A stretch of DNA of 64,000 bases from Paenibacillus camelliae (lineage in GTDB: Bacteria; Bacillota; Bacilli; Paenibacillales; Paenibacillaceae). Every line of letters starts with the position of its first letter. Position 1 is the first letter of the stretch. The position numbers and the translations under genes are program-made. Of the stretch, positions 44,506 to 53,532 are shown piece by piece. Below the pieces are notes generated by a model. The model was given only the letters and a program-made list of their open reading frames with translations. It did not search any database and was not told where the DNA came from. The DNA lies in assembly GCF_023715345.1 (NCBI RefSeq), contig NZ_JAMBNY010000002.1:248001-312000 (forward strand), in the 5' to 3' direction.

Positions 44506-45854
44506 TCCTTTTCCTCCTCTATATCATTGACCGTACAGTACAAGCTGCCGTCCATTATTTTAACTTTGATCGAACTGCCTCGTTTCACTTGATTGACTTG
44601 CTTAAGCAGCTGCTCATCCTCCGTATAGGTTAGACTGTAACCACGAGCCATAACCTTAAGCGGACTCAGAGCATCAAGCTGTTTAATATAGGAAACCGTC
44701 TGTAGACGCTTTTGTTTAACAATTGAGTTCATCAGCTCACTCATACTATGCTGCAGATGGTTGACCTGTCGATTCAATAGCTTAATACGCTGCTCTGGGT
44801 GCAAACGAGCAAGCCTGCTTTGACTTTGTGATAGCTTTAAATGCCCGTGCTGCAACGCATGCTTTAAACTCTTGCTCAGCATTAGCTGTAAATAATCTAC
44901 ACGCTCTGCATGCTTTAAGAAGGTTCGCTTTGGCTGCGAAAATACAGAGCTTTGCTGTACACGCTTTAATCGCTCTTTGCGCCAGTCGAGCTGACGCTTT
45001 AGTGCATGCTCAAAACGCTGCTGATAACGTTCAATAACTGCTGTCATCTCCTGAACATGCGGTACTGCGAGCTCTGCTGCAGCTGTCGGAGTAGCAGCTC
45101 GAACATCGGCTACAAAGTCAGAAAGTGTAAAGTCCGTTTCATGTCCCACAGCGCTAATGACAGGCGTTTCAGATGAAGCAATCGCTCGAACAACAATTTC
45201 TTCATTAAAGGCCCACAGCTCTTCCATCGAGCCGCCACCCCGACCTACAATCAGCACATCACATGCTCCATGTGCATTCATCGCAGCGATGGCCTTGGCG
45301 ATGGAAGGTGCAGCAAGCTCCCCCTGTACTTGCACGGGAGCAAGAAGGATGTGAGCAGCTGGAAATCTGCGCTTTATCGTTGTAATAATATCTCTTACAG
45401 CCGCACCAGTTGGTGATGTTACTACCCCTACCGTATGTGGAAAAAGAGGAAGAGCACGTTTGCGTGACTCAGCAAACAACCCCTCCTCTTCAAGCTCTGC
45501 TTTTAATTGCTCATAGGCAAGATATAAGCTGCCTAGGCCATCAGGCTGCATCGCATTGGCATAAAACTGGTAGGCACCATCTCGCTCATAAACTGAAATC
45601 GTACCCTGTGCTAGAACTTTCGCACCTTCCTTGGGTATAAATCTCAAGCGAGCATTATGGGAGGCAAACATCACACATTTTATACGACTGTCTTTATCCT
45701 TTAGCGTGAAATACATATGGCCGCTAGAGTGATGGGTGAAATTTGAGATTTCACCACGTAGCCATACATCGGACAGCACATGATCACTATCCATTTTCAT
45801 ACGAATATATTTGTTGATATCTTTAATCGTATAAACATGCGGTTCGGATCTCAC
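44502..45854 (-). CDS. xseA: exodeoxyribonuclease VII large subunit
   Basis: The 450-residue catalytic subunit has an N-terminal OB domain (HVLSDVWLRGEISNFTHHSS ... HMYFTLKD), the catalytic region with VGVVTSPTGAAVRDI, LIVGRGGGSMEELWAFN and ISAVGHETDFTLSDFVAD, and a long C-terminal helical part (about 280-420). The start is GTG, eight bases after the folD stop, with a weak ribosome site that suggests coupling to folD. Confidence 0.94.
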   Translation of the reverse strand: MRSEPHVYTIKDINKYIRMKMDSDHVLSDVWLRGEISNFTHHSSGHMYFTLKDKDSRIKCVMFASHNARLRFIPKEGAKVLAQGTISVYERDGAYQFYANAMQPDGLGSLYLAYEQLKAELEEEGLFAESRKRALPLFPHTVGVVTSPTGAAVRDIITTIKRRFPAAHILLAPVQVQGELAAPSIAKAIAAMNAHGACDVLIVGRGGGSMEELWAFNEEIVVRAIASSETPVISAVGHETDFTLSDFVADVRAATPTAAAELAVPHVQEMTAVIERYQQRFEHALKRQLDWRKERLKRVQQSSVFSQPKRTFLKHAERVDYLQLMLSKSLKHALQHGHLKLSQSQSRLARLHPEQRIKLLNRQVNHLQHSMSELMNSIVKQKRLQTVSYIKQLDALSPLKVMARGYSLTYTEDEQLLKQVNQVKRGSSIKVKIMDGSLYCTVNDIEEEKE

Positions 45855-45861
45855 TGCCTAC

Positions 45862-46716
45862 TCACATCCCATTAGCTTTTTTAGCCGCAGTAATTGTGTT
45901 TTTCATAAGCATGGTAATGGTCATGGGACCAACTCCACCTGGCACTGGTGTAATATAACCAGCTGTATCAAGACAGCTTTCATAATCAACGTCACCAGCC
46001 AGCTTGCCGTTCTCTAGACGATTAATGCCGACGTCAATTACAACAGCGCCTGGTTTAATGTATGAAGCATCGATTGCATTCGCTCTGCCGATTGCAACAA
46101 CGACAATATCTGCTTGCTTTACAACCTCTTGCAAATTTGCTGTCCGAGAATGACAGATCGTAACCGTTGCATTTTCACGTAGAAGCAGCATTGCAACAGG
46201 CTTCCCTACAATGTTACTGCGTCCGACAACGACCGCATGCTTACCAGCAATGTCCACGTTACTTCGCTTAATCAGCTCAATAACACCAGCTGGTGTACAC
46301 GGCAGCAAGCTGTCATCGCCAATAACGAGATTACCTACGCTTTCAGGATGAAAGCCATCTACATCTTTATGTACATTAATCGCGTCGATAACAGACTTTT
46401 CGTTAATATGTTTAGGTAATGGTAATTGAACCAATATGCCATTGATGGATGCTTGATTGTTCAGTTTATCGATAAGTGCCAATAGCTCCTGCTCTGATGT
46501 TTGTTCAGGCAGTCGATGCACTTCTGAGTACATGCCAAGCTGAATACAAGCTTTTTCCTTTGATCCAACATAAACCTTGCTTGCAGGATCCTCTCCGACT
46601 AAAACGACAGCTAGTCCTGGCGTAATTCCTTTTTCCTTTAAGGCAGCTACCTCGGCCTGCATTTCGCTTCGAATCGCTGCGGATATTTGTTTCCCATCAA
46701 TAATGTGAGCTGACAT
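45862..46716 (-). CDS. folD: methylenetetrahydrofolate dehydrogenase/cyclohydrolase
   Basis: FolD interconverts 5,10-methylene- and 10-formyl-tetrahydrofolate. The 284-residue protein has the catalytic YVGSKEKAC motif (Lys), [11 protein letters not shown], the substrate loop DVDGFHP and the NADP-binding [16 protein letters not shown], closing with [17 protein letters not shown] lies before the ATG. Confidence 0.96.
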   Translation of the reverse strand: MSAHIIDGKQISAAIRSEMQAEVAALKEKGITPGLAVVLVGEDPASKVYVGSKEKACIQLGMYSEVHRLPEQTSEQELLALIDKLNNQASINGILVQLPLPKHINEKSVIDAINVHKDVDGFHPESVGNLVIGDDSLLPCTPAGVIELIKRSNVDIAGKHAVVVGRSNIVGKPVAMLLLRENATVTICHSRTANLQEVVKQADIVVVAIGRANAIDASYIKPGAVVIDVGINRLENGKLAGDVDYESCLDTAGYITPVPGGVGPMTITMLMKNTITAAKKANGM

Positions 46717-46787
46717 TAAGAACCACTCCTATACATGTATTAAAAATGAAAATAATCTATAGTATAATATCCAACCAAAAGATAAAG

Positions 46788-46818
46788 AAGCTTATCGCCA
46801 TGAAAAGCGACAAGCTTA
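46788..46818 (-). terminator. possible terminator of nusB
   Basis: AAGCTT-TCGC and GCGA-AAGCTT form an imperfect 10-bp stem whose first arm overlaps the last codons of nusB; a CTTTATCTTTT tract follows on the minus strand. folD begins 100 bases later. Confidence 0.5.
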
Positions 46819-47256
46819 TGCTTTAGTAGAATCAAGGTTTTTCAATAGTTTAGCGAGTACGCCATTGACAAACTTACCAGATTCATCTGTCCCATAATGC
46901 TTAGCGAGCTCAATCGCTTCGTTCACTGCTACCTTCGGGGGAGCGTCCTTGCTAAATACCATCTCAAAGCACGCCAAACGAAGGATTTGTCGATCTACAC
47001 GTGACAATCGATCAACTTGCCAGCCTGTTAAGCAATCCTTTAACAAATCGTCAATTGCCGCTCGGTTCTCCACAACACCCATAAGCAGCTTACGCGCAAA
47101 TTCGTTTGTCGTCTCGTCGCTGAACTTTTCAGTTACCTCGTTATCGTTCATAACCTCATCAATAACGCCTTGCAGTGCCTCGTAGGCCTGCACCTCGTTC
47201 AGCTCAATACTGTATAAGCTTGATATAACCATTTCTCTTGCTAATCTTCGTTTCAT
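46816..47256 (-). CDS. nusB: transcription antitermination factor NusB
   Basis: The 146-residue helical protein binds boxA RNA with NusE during rRNA transcription. It begins MKRRLAREMVISSLYSIEL and holds RLSRVDRQILRLACFEM and KVAVNEAIELAKHYG, both typical. It is separated from the DUF2273 gene upstream by a 558-base gap that contains the repeat element. Confidence 0.94.
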   Translation of the reverse strand: MKRRLAREMVISSLYSIELNEVQAYEALQGVIDEVMNDNEVTEKFSDETTNEFARKLLMGVVENRAAIDDLLKDCLTGWQVDRLSRVDRQILRLACFEMVFSKDAPPKVAVNEAIELAKHYGTDESGKFVNGVLAKLLKNLDSTKA

Positions 47257-47356
47257 GTATCCTCCATGACTTATGCCTTATTGCTTATCAACTTCATATG
47301 ATCTCATCCCTGCTGCGAATGTAGCTCCATTCATTTGGTTGGTCCAAGATTCGAGT

Positions 47357-47788
47357 CCGACGAAGCTTCAACGCTATACATCGTAATCAACTTTGGATCT
47401 TTGAACCAACCTCTTCCAATATAGGTTCAAAGGTTCGAGGTTCAGTACCAAGAAGATGGCACGATAGTAGATAACGAGGAGCGCAACGTACGTCTTTGGT
47501 ACGTAAGCACCGCAGCTTTCGCTAGCGTGACATATTCGCCGTCGACGAAGCTTCAACGCTATACATCGTAATCAACTTCGGATCTTTGAACCATCCTCTT
47601 CCAATAAAGGTTCAAGGGTTCGAGGTTCAGTACCAAGAAGATGGCCGATAGTAGAAAACGAGGAGCGCAACGTACGTTTTTGGTACGTGAGCACCGCAGC
47701 TTTCGCTAGCGTGACATATTCGATGCCGACTAAGCTTCAACACTATACATCGTAATCAACTTCGGATCTTTGAACCATCCTATCCTCT
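47357..47788. repeat. tandem intergenic repeat, two full copies and one partial (about 185-bp unit)
   Basis: This fills most of the 558-base gap between nusB and DUF2273. Copy 1 starts near 47357, copy 2 near 47541 and partial copy 3 near 47726 (end about 47788); the period is 184-185 bases, not a multiple of three. A module that contains ATACATCGTAATCAACTT flanks a core that starts ACCAAGAAGATGG and ends near GACATATTCG. The core of copy 1 can fold: ATGGCACG (47456-47463) with CGTGACAT (47526-47533, one mismatch) and inner ACGTAC (47486-47491) with GTACGT (47499-47504), 7-base loop. Copy 2 has a shortened left arm. No open reading frame is convincing. A related element occurs at 51268-51456. 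The 100 bases next to nusB show nothing else. Confidence 0.85.
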
Positions 47789-47814
47789 AATTACGTAGCA
47801 CGGAGGAGATCATA

Positions 47815-48045
47815 TTAACGGTACGGCCTAAACAACTTTGTGATTGATTCCCATATGCGCCCCCACGGAAAAATCGAGCCATTGGCAAATTCCTTCTGCT
47901 TACCGTACCAATACCCCGCTCCGACAAGTAGGGCTATGAATAGCATATCCCAAAATCCAAATGCTAAATATATAATACCAAAAAACAAGCCAGTTCCTGC
48001 ACCAACGATTCGCTTCCAATACTGACTCCAAATCTCTTTCCACAT
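47815..48045 (-). CDS. DUF2273 small membrane protein
   Basis: The 76-residue protein has two adjacent hydrophobic helices (about 13-30 and 33-50), and the surrounding words KRIVGAGTGLFFGIIYLAFG fit DUF2273. It usually stands beside AmaP and Asp23/Gls24 genes, as here. The ATG at 48045 follows GAGGTGA. It begins 14 bases after the amaP stop. Confidence 0.8.
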   Translation of the reverse strand: MWKEIWSQYWKRIVGAGTGLFFGIIYLAFGFWDMLFIALLVGAGYWYGKQKEFANGSIFPWGRIWESITKLFRPYR

Positions 48046-48059
48046 TGATAGACTCACCT

Positions 48060-48617
48060 CTACTCAACACGACTTTTTATCGTGTTGGTTTGAATGATAT
48101 TGGCAATATACACGGAAACGTTCGTTACTGGTATACCTGTAATTTCCTCGACATAGCTTTTCACATTTTTTTGCACATCCTCAGTCAATTGAGGAATTGC
48201 AACCTCACCGTCAACGACAGTTCTAAGTACAATATTCATACCAGCGTCCGTTGCATGAACACGAGCACGTAGATCCTTTACTCCGCGCTGCTTCATTGCA
48301 GCCTTTAGAGCTAAGTTCTCCATTGTTTCGATGGAAATTCGAATATCACCATATTCAGTACGCTGATCAACGGATTGGGAAGAGATCGCACCTCGAGAGA
48401 GTGAGACAATAAAGAAACGAAGACTGATTAGAAACAGTACGATTCCTATTATAATAATTGTTAATTGAAGGCTACCATTACTATAGAGCTTATCTATCGC
48501 ATCAATCGCCATTGCTCCAGTTATCCATTCAAATCCGATACAGACTGCAGCAACAGAGATGACAGCAATTATGATACTGTACAAAAACAATAATAATTTG
48601 TCCACAACTCTGATCAA
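48060..48617 (-). CDS. amaP: alkaline shock response membrane anchor AmaP
   Basis: The 185-residue protein has two N-terminal membrane helices (about 6-28 and 52-74) and a cytoplasmic Asp23-like region (ISIETMENLALKAAMKQRGV, VDGEVAIPQLTEDVQKNV). In staphylococci AmaP ties Asp23 to the membrane. The TTG at 48617 (MIRVVDKLLLF) has GAGAGG nine bases upstream; the frame extends 30 bases further to a TTG without a good ribosome site. The preceding gap contains a GC-rich hairpin group at 48646-48686 without a T-run. Confidence 0.82.
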   Translation of the reverse strand: MIRVVDKLLLFLYSIIIAVISVAAVCIGFEWITGAMAIDAIDKLYSNGSLQLTIIIIGIVLFLISLRFFIVSLSRGAISSQSVDQRTEYGDIRISIETMENLALKAAMKQRGVKDLRARVHATDAGMNIVLRTVVDGEVAIPQLTEDVQKNVKSYVEEITGIPVTNVSVYIANIIQTNTIKSRVE

Positions 48618-48699
48618 GAACTTCATCCTCTCGTCTAACGTAATCAACCCCCTGCGCCGAGCGCAAGCTTAGGCTTCAAGGGGGTTAATATTACTTATC

Positions 48700-49104
48700 C
48701 TACTTTACACGTTGTGTCTGGTCATCGGAGTCTGCTTTTTCTTCGGTCTTTAAATGCACGTCATGGACGTGAACATTAACTTCAACAACGGTTAAGCCAG
48801 TCATAATTTCAATAGAACGCTTAATGTTCTCTTGTACGTGATTAGCAACCTCTGGAATTTTAAAGCCGTATTGAACGATAACGGAAACATCAACTGCTGC
48901 TTCTTTTTGACCTACCTCTACCTTAACACCTTTGGCAACATTTTTCTTACCCAAAAGCTCGGCAATACCACCTGCAAGTCCACCGCTCATGCCAGCAATA
49001 CCTTCCACTTCAATCGTGGCAAGGCCAGCAATCACTTCGATAACCTCAGGAGCAATTTGAATGGTGCCCATATCTGTTTTTTCGTATTCAGCGATCATAT
49101 TCAT
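48700..49104 (-). CDS. yqhY: Asp23/Gls24 family envelope stress protein (YqhY)
   Basis: The 134-residue protein has the Asp23 fold: MGTIQIAPEVIEVIAGLATI, EVEGIAGMSGG, then VDVSVIVQYGFKIPEVANHVQ and ENIKRSIEIMTGLTVVEVNV. In B. subtilis YqhY links to acetyl-CoA carboxylase control and is encoded next to accBC, as here. The ATG follows GGAGGTG. It likely forms a membrane-bound set with AmaP and DUF2273. Confidence 0.92.
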   Translation of the reverse strand: MNMIAEYEKTDMGTIQIAPEVIEVIAGLATIEVEGIAGMSGGLAGGIAELLGKKNVAKGVKVEVGQKEAAVDVSVIVQYGFKIPEVANHVQENIKRSIEIMTGLTVVEVNVHVHDVHLKTEEKADSDDQTQRVK

Positions 49105-49218
49105 GCTAGTTACACCTCCACATTATCAATACACGCATATGGTCATGCTTACCTTTGTTACTTATTTCTATACTATAGCATTGCGTAACATTTATGACAA
49201 ACACTTGTACCGATTGTT

Positions 49219-50574
49219 TTAAGAAGCTCCGTTAATGTCGTGATCCTCAAGAAATTTAATATCAAAATCACCACTAACGAATTTCTCGTGATCTAATACC
49301 TTCAAATGGAAAGGTATCGTTGTTTTAATACCTTCAATTGCAAATTCATGCAGTGCTCGTTTCATGCGGGAAATTGCTTCCTCGCGCGTAGAACCCCACA
49401 CAATTAATTTGGCAATCATGGAATCATAATGCGGCGAGATCGTATAGCCAGGATATACCGCACTATCAACACGAACACCATTACCACCAGGAGCTAGATA
49501 AAATGGAATATTCCCTGCAGACGGCATGAAATTACGCTCTGAATCCTCCGCATTAATTCTGCACTCAATGGACCAACCATTGATTTGCAAGTCATCTTGC
49601 GTGATGGAAAGCGGATTACCTTCAGCGACAGATATCATTTCTTTTATGAGATCTACATTTGTAATCATTTCAGTAACAGGATGTTCAACCTGTATACGTG
49701 TGTTCATTTCCATAAAGTAAAACTTATTGTCTGGGCCAAGCAAAAACTCTAAGGTTCCTGCACCTGCATAGTTAACTGCAAGCGCTGCACGGACTGCCGC
49801 TTGTCCCATTTCTTCACGAAGCTCAGGTGTAAGTGTTGCGCAAGGCGCTTCTTCAATAAGCTTTTGACGACGTCGTTGCACAGAGCAGTCACGCTCGAAC
49901 AGGTGAACAGCGTTACCATGCTTATCGGCCATAATTTGAACCTCAACGTGCTTCATGCCTGTTAAAAACTTTTCAAGATAGACACCGCCATTACCAAATG
50001 CCTTCTGAGCTTCTTGTTGTGCAGTCGTAATTTGAGCGATAAGACTTGCTTCATCTTCAGCAATTCTAATCCCTTTACCACCGCCGCCAGCCGTTGCTTT
50101 AATGATTACTGGATAACCAATATCACGTGCTATCATAATCGCTTCATCAAGATCTTCAATTAGACCATCAGAGCCTGGAATAACAGGTACATTCGCATCC
50201 TTCATCGTTTGCTTCGCTACCGCCTTATCCCCCATCTTGCTAATCGCTTCTGGCGATGGGCCGATAAACGTAATATTGCATGACTCACAAATCTCTGCAA
50301 AGTCTGCATTTTCAGCTAAGAAGCCGTAGCCTGGATGAATGGCGTCACATTCAGTCAGTGTTGCCACACTCATAATATTCGTCAAATTCAAATAGCTGTC
50401 TTTAGATGCCACTGGTCCGATGCAATAAGCTTCATCCGCAAGCTTAACATGCAAAGAATCCCGGTCTGCCTCAGAGAATACCGCTACCGTTTGAATACCA
50501 AGCTCTCGACAAGCTCGTATGATTCGAACCGCGATCTCCCCACGATTCGCAATAAGAATTTTTTGGAATTTCAC
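49219..50574 (-). CDS. accC: acetyl-CoA carboxylase biotin carboxylase subunit
   Basis: AccC carboxylates the biotin on AccB with ATP and bicarbonate, the first step of fatty acid synthesis. The 451-residue enzyme is an ATP-grasp protein: [20 protein letters not shown] at the start, [15 protein letters not shown], the glycine loop [32 protein letters not shown] and [15 protein letters not shown]. The GTG at 50574 follows AAGGGG by about 11 bases, giving a length equal to that of the B. subtilis protein. It is 41 bases after accB. Confidence 0.95.
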   Translation of the reverse strand: MKFQKILIANRGEIAVRIIRACRELGIQTVAVFSEADRDSLHVKLADEAYCIGPVASKDSYLNLTNIMSVATLTECDAIHPGYGFLAENADFAEICESCNITFIGPSPEAISKMGDKAVAKQTMKDANVPVIPGSDGLIEDLDEAIMIARDIGYPVIIKATAGGGGKGIRIAEDEASLIAQITTAQQEAQKAFGNGGVYLEKFLTGMKHVEVQIMADKHGNAVHLFERDCSVQRRRQKLIEEAPCATLTPELREEMGQAAVRAALAVNYAGAGTLEFLLGPDNKFYFMEMNTRIQVEHPVTEMITNVDLIKEMISVAEGNPLSITQDDLQINGWSIECRINAEDSERNFMPSAGNIPFYLAPGGNGVRVDSAVYPGYTISPHYDSMIAKLIVWGSTREEAISRMKRALHEFAIEGIKTTIPFHLKVLDHEKFVSGDFDIKFLEDHDINGAS

Positions 50575-50615
50575 TTTAATGAGAACCCCTTTCAACCTTC
50601 TATTCACGACAGTGG

Positions 50616-51110
50616 CTAGTCCGCTTTCACAAGGAACAATGGCTGACCAAACTCAACCAACTGACCATTGGATACTAACACTTCTACGATTTCACCATTA
50701 ACCTCTGCTTCTAGTTCATTCATAAGCTTCATCGCTTCTAGAATACAAACTACTGACTTCGTATTGACACGGTCGCCAACTTTTACAAATGGAGCCGCAT
50801 CAGGTGATGGAGAGCTGTAGAACGTTCCAACCATAGGTGAAGTAATTTTATGATAATTGTTTGCCGCTGACTGCTCTGGAGCAGCTGTTTCTTCTTGAAC
50901 TGCGGCAGTTGGTTGTGGAGCAGCCTGTACGGGTACCGCAGCTGGTTGTGTATATGTATGCATAACTGGAGCTGGCTGCACCGTAACGACTTCAGATTTA
51001 CCTGGCTTACGAATATGGAGACGTGATCCCTCGTTTTCAATTTCGAGCTCTTCAACGGAAGTTTGATCAACTAATTTGATTAACTCTTTAATCTCGCTCA
51101 ACTTAAACAT
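50616..51110 (-). CDS. accB: biotin carboxyl carrier protein of acetyl-CoA carboxylase
   Basis: The 164-residue protein has an N-terminal helical part ([20 protein letters not shown]), an Ala/Pro/Gln/Val-rich linker (about 45-85) and the biotinyl domain with the biotinylated Lys in [18 protein letters not shown]. The ATG at 51110 is chosen since AAAGGAG lies 11 bases upstream. It heads the accB-accC operon; a likely sigma-A promoter lies just before it and the repeat element lies further up. Confidence 0.95.
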   Translation of the reverse strand: MFKLSEIKELIKLVDQTSVEELEIENEGSRLHIRKPGKSEVVTVQPAPVMHTYTQPAAVPVQAAPQPTAAVQEETAAPEQSAANNYHKITSPMVGTFYSSPSPDAAPFVKVGDRVNTKSVVCILEAMKLMNELEAEVNGEIVEVLVSNGQLVEFGQPLFLVKAD

Positions 51111-51146
51111 GAACGTTATCACTCCTTTTTTCACATAACGTTAAAC

Positions 51147-51175
51147 ATTATAACACATTCTTACCATAACACGAA
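51147..51175 (-). promoter_or_regulatory. probable sigma-A promoter of accBC
   Basis: On the minus strand TGTTATAAT (51147-51155) is a perfect extended -10 element. The -35 region (TTCGTG, 51170-51175) is poor. It lies 37 bases before the accB start. Confidence 0.55.
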
Positions 51176-51194
51176 TTATTTTTTAAGTAACGTA

Positions 51195-51241
51195 AAATAA
51201 CTCCAATACAAGCGATATATTCGCTCATAGGGGAGTTATTT
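51195..51241 (-). terminator. probable terminator of the spoIIIA operon
   Basis: AAATAACTCC (51195-51204) and GGAGTTATTT (51232-51241) pair perfectly, with an inner AGCGA/TCGCT stem; on the minus strand the second arm runs into TTATTTTACG. It stands between the repeat element and accB. Confidence 0.55.
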
Positions 51242-51267
51242 CCTTTGTCACTATCGAAAAAACTTTT

Positions 51268-51456
51268 TTACATCGTCATCAAAGTTTGGACGTAGTTCGG
51301 CTTTCAGGACCAAGAAGATGGAGCACTAGTAGAAAACGAGTAGCGCAGCGTACGGTTTAGGTACGTGAGCAACGGAGTTTTCGCTAGGGCTCCATATTCG
51401 CCGCCGAGTTCACTACAACGCGTTACATCGTCATCAAAGTCGGACGATTGAACCTA
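51268..51456. repeat. dispersed copy of the intergenic hairpin repeat
   Basis: This element is related to the tandem repeat at 47.36-47.79 kb and lies in the 352-base gap between accB and spoIIIAH, in the same orientation. Modules ACATCGTCATCAAAGT (51270-51285 and 51425-51440) flank a core that starts ACCAAGAAGATGG. The core folds with ATGGAGC (51318-51324) and GCTCCAT (51389-51395), TAG/CTA (51327-51329, 51384-51386), GAAAAC/GTTTTC (51332-51337, 51377-51382) and inner GCGTAC/GTACGT (51348-51353, 51361-51366) with a 7-base loop. Stems are better than in the 47-kb copies, and several positions differ in a pair-keeping manner. Confidence 0.85.
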
Positions 51457-51462
51457 CCACTT

Positions 51463-52083
51463 TTAAGGGTTGGCTATGAATTGTACGGAGACCTGTTCCG
51501 GCCGCACCTCAAGCTCTTCAATCACCTGTGCGATAATTTCAGCTGCTTGCTTTTTCTCAAGCGTATCACTTGTAACGACAACCTTATATTTGTCATTCAC
51601 CTCTTGAGAAATAATGGCGATATCATACGTATCCTTTAAGTCGCTTTCAAGCTGAGTAATTTTCTCCATCTTTTGCTCCAGCATTGCCATTTCTTCAAGT
51701 GCTTCTAGTGAGCGATCAGTATCAGCTGATACATCCGCAAGAACTGACATAATTTGATTGTCCTTTTCCTGAAGCTGGTTTTCACGCTTTGTCATCAGCT
51801 CGCTAATCTTGCTGTTGTTATTGAAGTAGCCTTCCGCTTCTAGCTGGCTAAGCACATCTTGATCTACATCACTAATTGTATAATTGCCGCTATCCTCTGT
51901 ACCACTTGCTACCGTTGAGTTGATATCCAGTGGTGAATTCACCTTAGCTGTATTTTCCATATGTGTCGCATCCGTTAGCTTCTCATCACTGCCAATGTCT
52001 TGCGTGAATAAGTAATACGCCGATAAAATAACCATTAAGCTGAGCATGGAAACTAGCCAAATTGTTTGTCTTTTTGTGTTCAT
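51463..52083 (-). CDS. spoIIIAH: stage III sporulation protein AH
   Basis: SpoIIIAH is the mother-cell half of the SpoIIQ-SpoIIIAH channel that crosses the space around the forespore. The 206-residue protein has one N-terminal helix (about 8-26) and an extracytoplasmic part with a long coiled coil (about 95-145) and the ring-building YscJ/FliF-like domain near the C-terminus (KYKVVVTSDTLEKKQAAEII). The linker is longer and more acidic than in B. subtilis. Last gene of the operon; ATG after GGAGGG. Confidence 0.93.
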   Translation of the reverse strand: MNTKRQTIWLVSMLSLMVILSAYYLFTQDIGSDEKLTDATHMENTAKVNSPLDINSTVASGTEDSGNYTISDVDQDVLSQLEAEGYFNNNSKISELMTKRENQLQEKDNQIMSVLADVSADTDRSLEALEEMAMLEQKMEKITQLESDLKDTYDIAIISQEVNDKYKVVVTSDTLEKKQAAEIIAQVIEELEVRPEQVSVQFIANP

Positions 52084-52105
52084 AGAGAACCCTCCATTAA
52101 TTTAA

Positions 52106-52738
52106 TTATTGTTTACTCGGCACTACGGAGATCCGAGTTGGAACAACATTCATTCCCTTTTCAACTGCTTGTATAATCAATTTCCGTACAGCAGCATCTT
52201 CAGCTCCTTCAGCTACAATGAGCACTCCGCGAATACGAGGATTAATGACTTTTGTTATGAGCGGCTGCTGACCATCACTTGCTTGATACAGCACGACCTG
52301 CCCATCAGAGGTGACAGTCGTAATATGTCGTTTCCCGCCATTGCGATCAGTTTCGTCGGTTGTATTTTCACTGCTGCTCATGTTGCGCTCCACAACCTTC
52401 TCTTCTGTTGATTCCACAGTGATCATGACATCAACTCTGCCGACACCGACCATTTTTTCAAGCATCTCCTTCAACCGTTCTTCTAGTGTTGTCTCGATGC
52501 TCTCAAATGGACTGCTGCTTGATGATTGTCCACTTTTGAAAACCTCCTCGCTGCTCAGTGCAGGATCAGGCAAGGTGTCCATCGTTTCAATGCGCTTGAA
52601 GGGGAGGTAGGATTGAATGAGCATGAAAAAAATCCCGACGGCCCCGACAATAATAAGCATCCGTACTACAGTGATACGCTTTTTCCCGCCAGGTCCTCCA
52701 CCGATTATTTTTTCAAAACTGGAATACCAATTACTCAC
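52106..52738 (-). CDS. spoIIIAG: stage III sporulation protein AG
   Basis: The 210-residue protein has one helix (about 25-43) and a soluble domain with ERLKEMLEKMVGVGRVDVMITVESTEEKVV-like and IRGVLIVAEGAEDAAVRKLI segments that build the large SpoIIIAG ring. Start GTG with AGGAG eight bases upstream. Confidence 0.93.
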   Translation of the reverse strand: MSNWYSSFEKIIGGGPGGKKRITVVRMLIIVGAVGIFFMLIQSYLPFKRIETMDTLPDPALSSEEVFKSGQSSSSSPFESIETTLEERLKEMLEKMVGVGRVDVMITVESTEEKVVERNMSSSENTTDETDRNGGKRHITTVTSDGQVVLYQASDGQQPLITKVINPRIRGVLIVAEGAEDAAVRKLIIQAVEKGMNVVPTRISVVPSKQ

Positions 52739-52770
52739 AATTTGCTCTCCTCCTCATTTATACTGTGCTG

Positions 52771-53517
52771 CTAGCTTGCTTGTACGAAAACATGATCCGC
52801 TTTTACATTCCATCCAGCTGTAATAATTTGTCGAATTTCATGTGCTTGTACGTTAAATAGCGCACTTAGCTGTTCATTATTCAGACCATCCTGCAATACT
52901 TGTTCGGATGAAGCTGCAGAATTGTGGTCTGCTTCTTGCTCATTCAGTTCTACACTAACAACTGGAATGGATACCTCGTTAATTGCATCTACAATGACTT
53001 CTTCTTTCTCTGAATCTCGTTGCTCTGCATGTTGCTGCTGATCTGCTGTCATCTTCAGCTTGACCGTAACAGAAGCGATATGCGGTACTTGTTGTCCGTC
53101 AAGCTTCTTATCCCAGCCAAACTCGAGATTAACCGCTTCTACCTTGGCTTCTGTCTTCGTCCTAATTTCCTGTAGAATGGCTTGCTCTAGACTTGAGCGT
53201 GTCATATCAACTGCAGCCTCTTGTCTTACTTCCTTTAGCTGTTCTGCTTGCTTTGTAATTTCGTCAATGGAGGGGATTGCTCGCTCCCTTGATGCCAGTG
53301 ACTTTTCCCATAGAGAGAAGCTTGCCGTAAGCTTATCGTGAAAGTCACTTTGGAAAATTTGTAAAATAGGATTAAGCATCGTCAGCATGAGAATGAGACC
53401 CACTACCAGTCTAGAGTAGCGCAGCATCTTACTATTAGGCAGGACAAGCTCTACAACAATTGCAAGCAAGACGACAACAACGATACTCGATAGCCATTCA
53501 CCTAGCCAAGCTAACAC
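52771..53517 (-). CDS. spoIIIAF: stage III sporulation protein AF
   Basis: The 248-residue protein has two N-terminal membrane helices (about 8-28 and 33-55) and a soluble domain of the same ring-building type at the C-terminus (EVSIPVVSVELNEQ ... AHEIRQIITAGWNVKADHV). It is longer than usual by an acidic, Glu/Gln-rich insertion around residues 150-215. GTG start with GGAGGTG. Confidence 0.9.
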   Translation of the reverse strand: MLAWLGEWLSSIVVVVLLAIVVELVLPNSKMLRYSRLVVGLILMLTMLNPILQIFQSDFHDKLTASFSLWEKSLASRERAIPSIDEITKQAEQLKEVRQEAAVDMTRSSLEQAILQEIRTKTEAKVEAVNLEFGWDKKLDGQQVPHIASVTVKLKMTADQQQHAEQRDSEKEEVIVDAINEVSIPVVSVELNEQEADHNSAASSEQVLQDGLNNEQLSALFNVQAHEIRQIITAGWNVKADHVFVQAS

Positions 53518-53532
53518 ATTCTCCTCACCTCC

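Noticed and set aside
47374..47556. 60-codon open frame on the minus strand inside the tandem repeat
   Set aside because: It is not kept in the second copy because the unit length is not a multiple of three, and it has no ribosome site.
48646..48686. GC-rich hairpins between yqhY and amaP
   Set aside because: They lack a T-run on the coding strand and the genes seem to form one operon; perhaps a weak mRNA-processing or attenuation site, but not supported.
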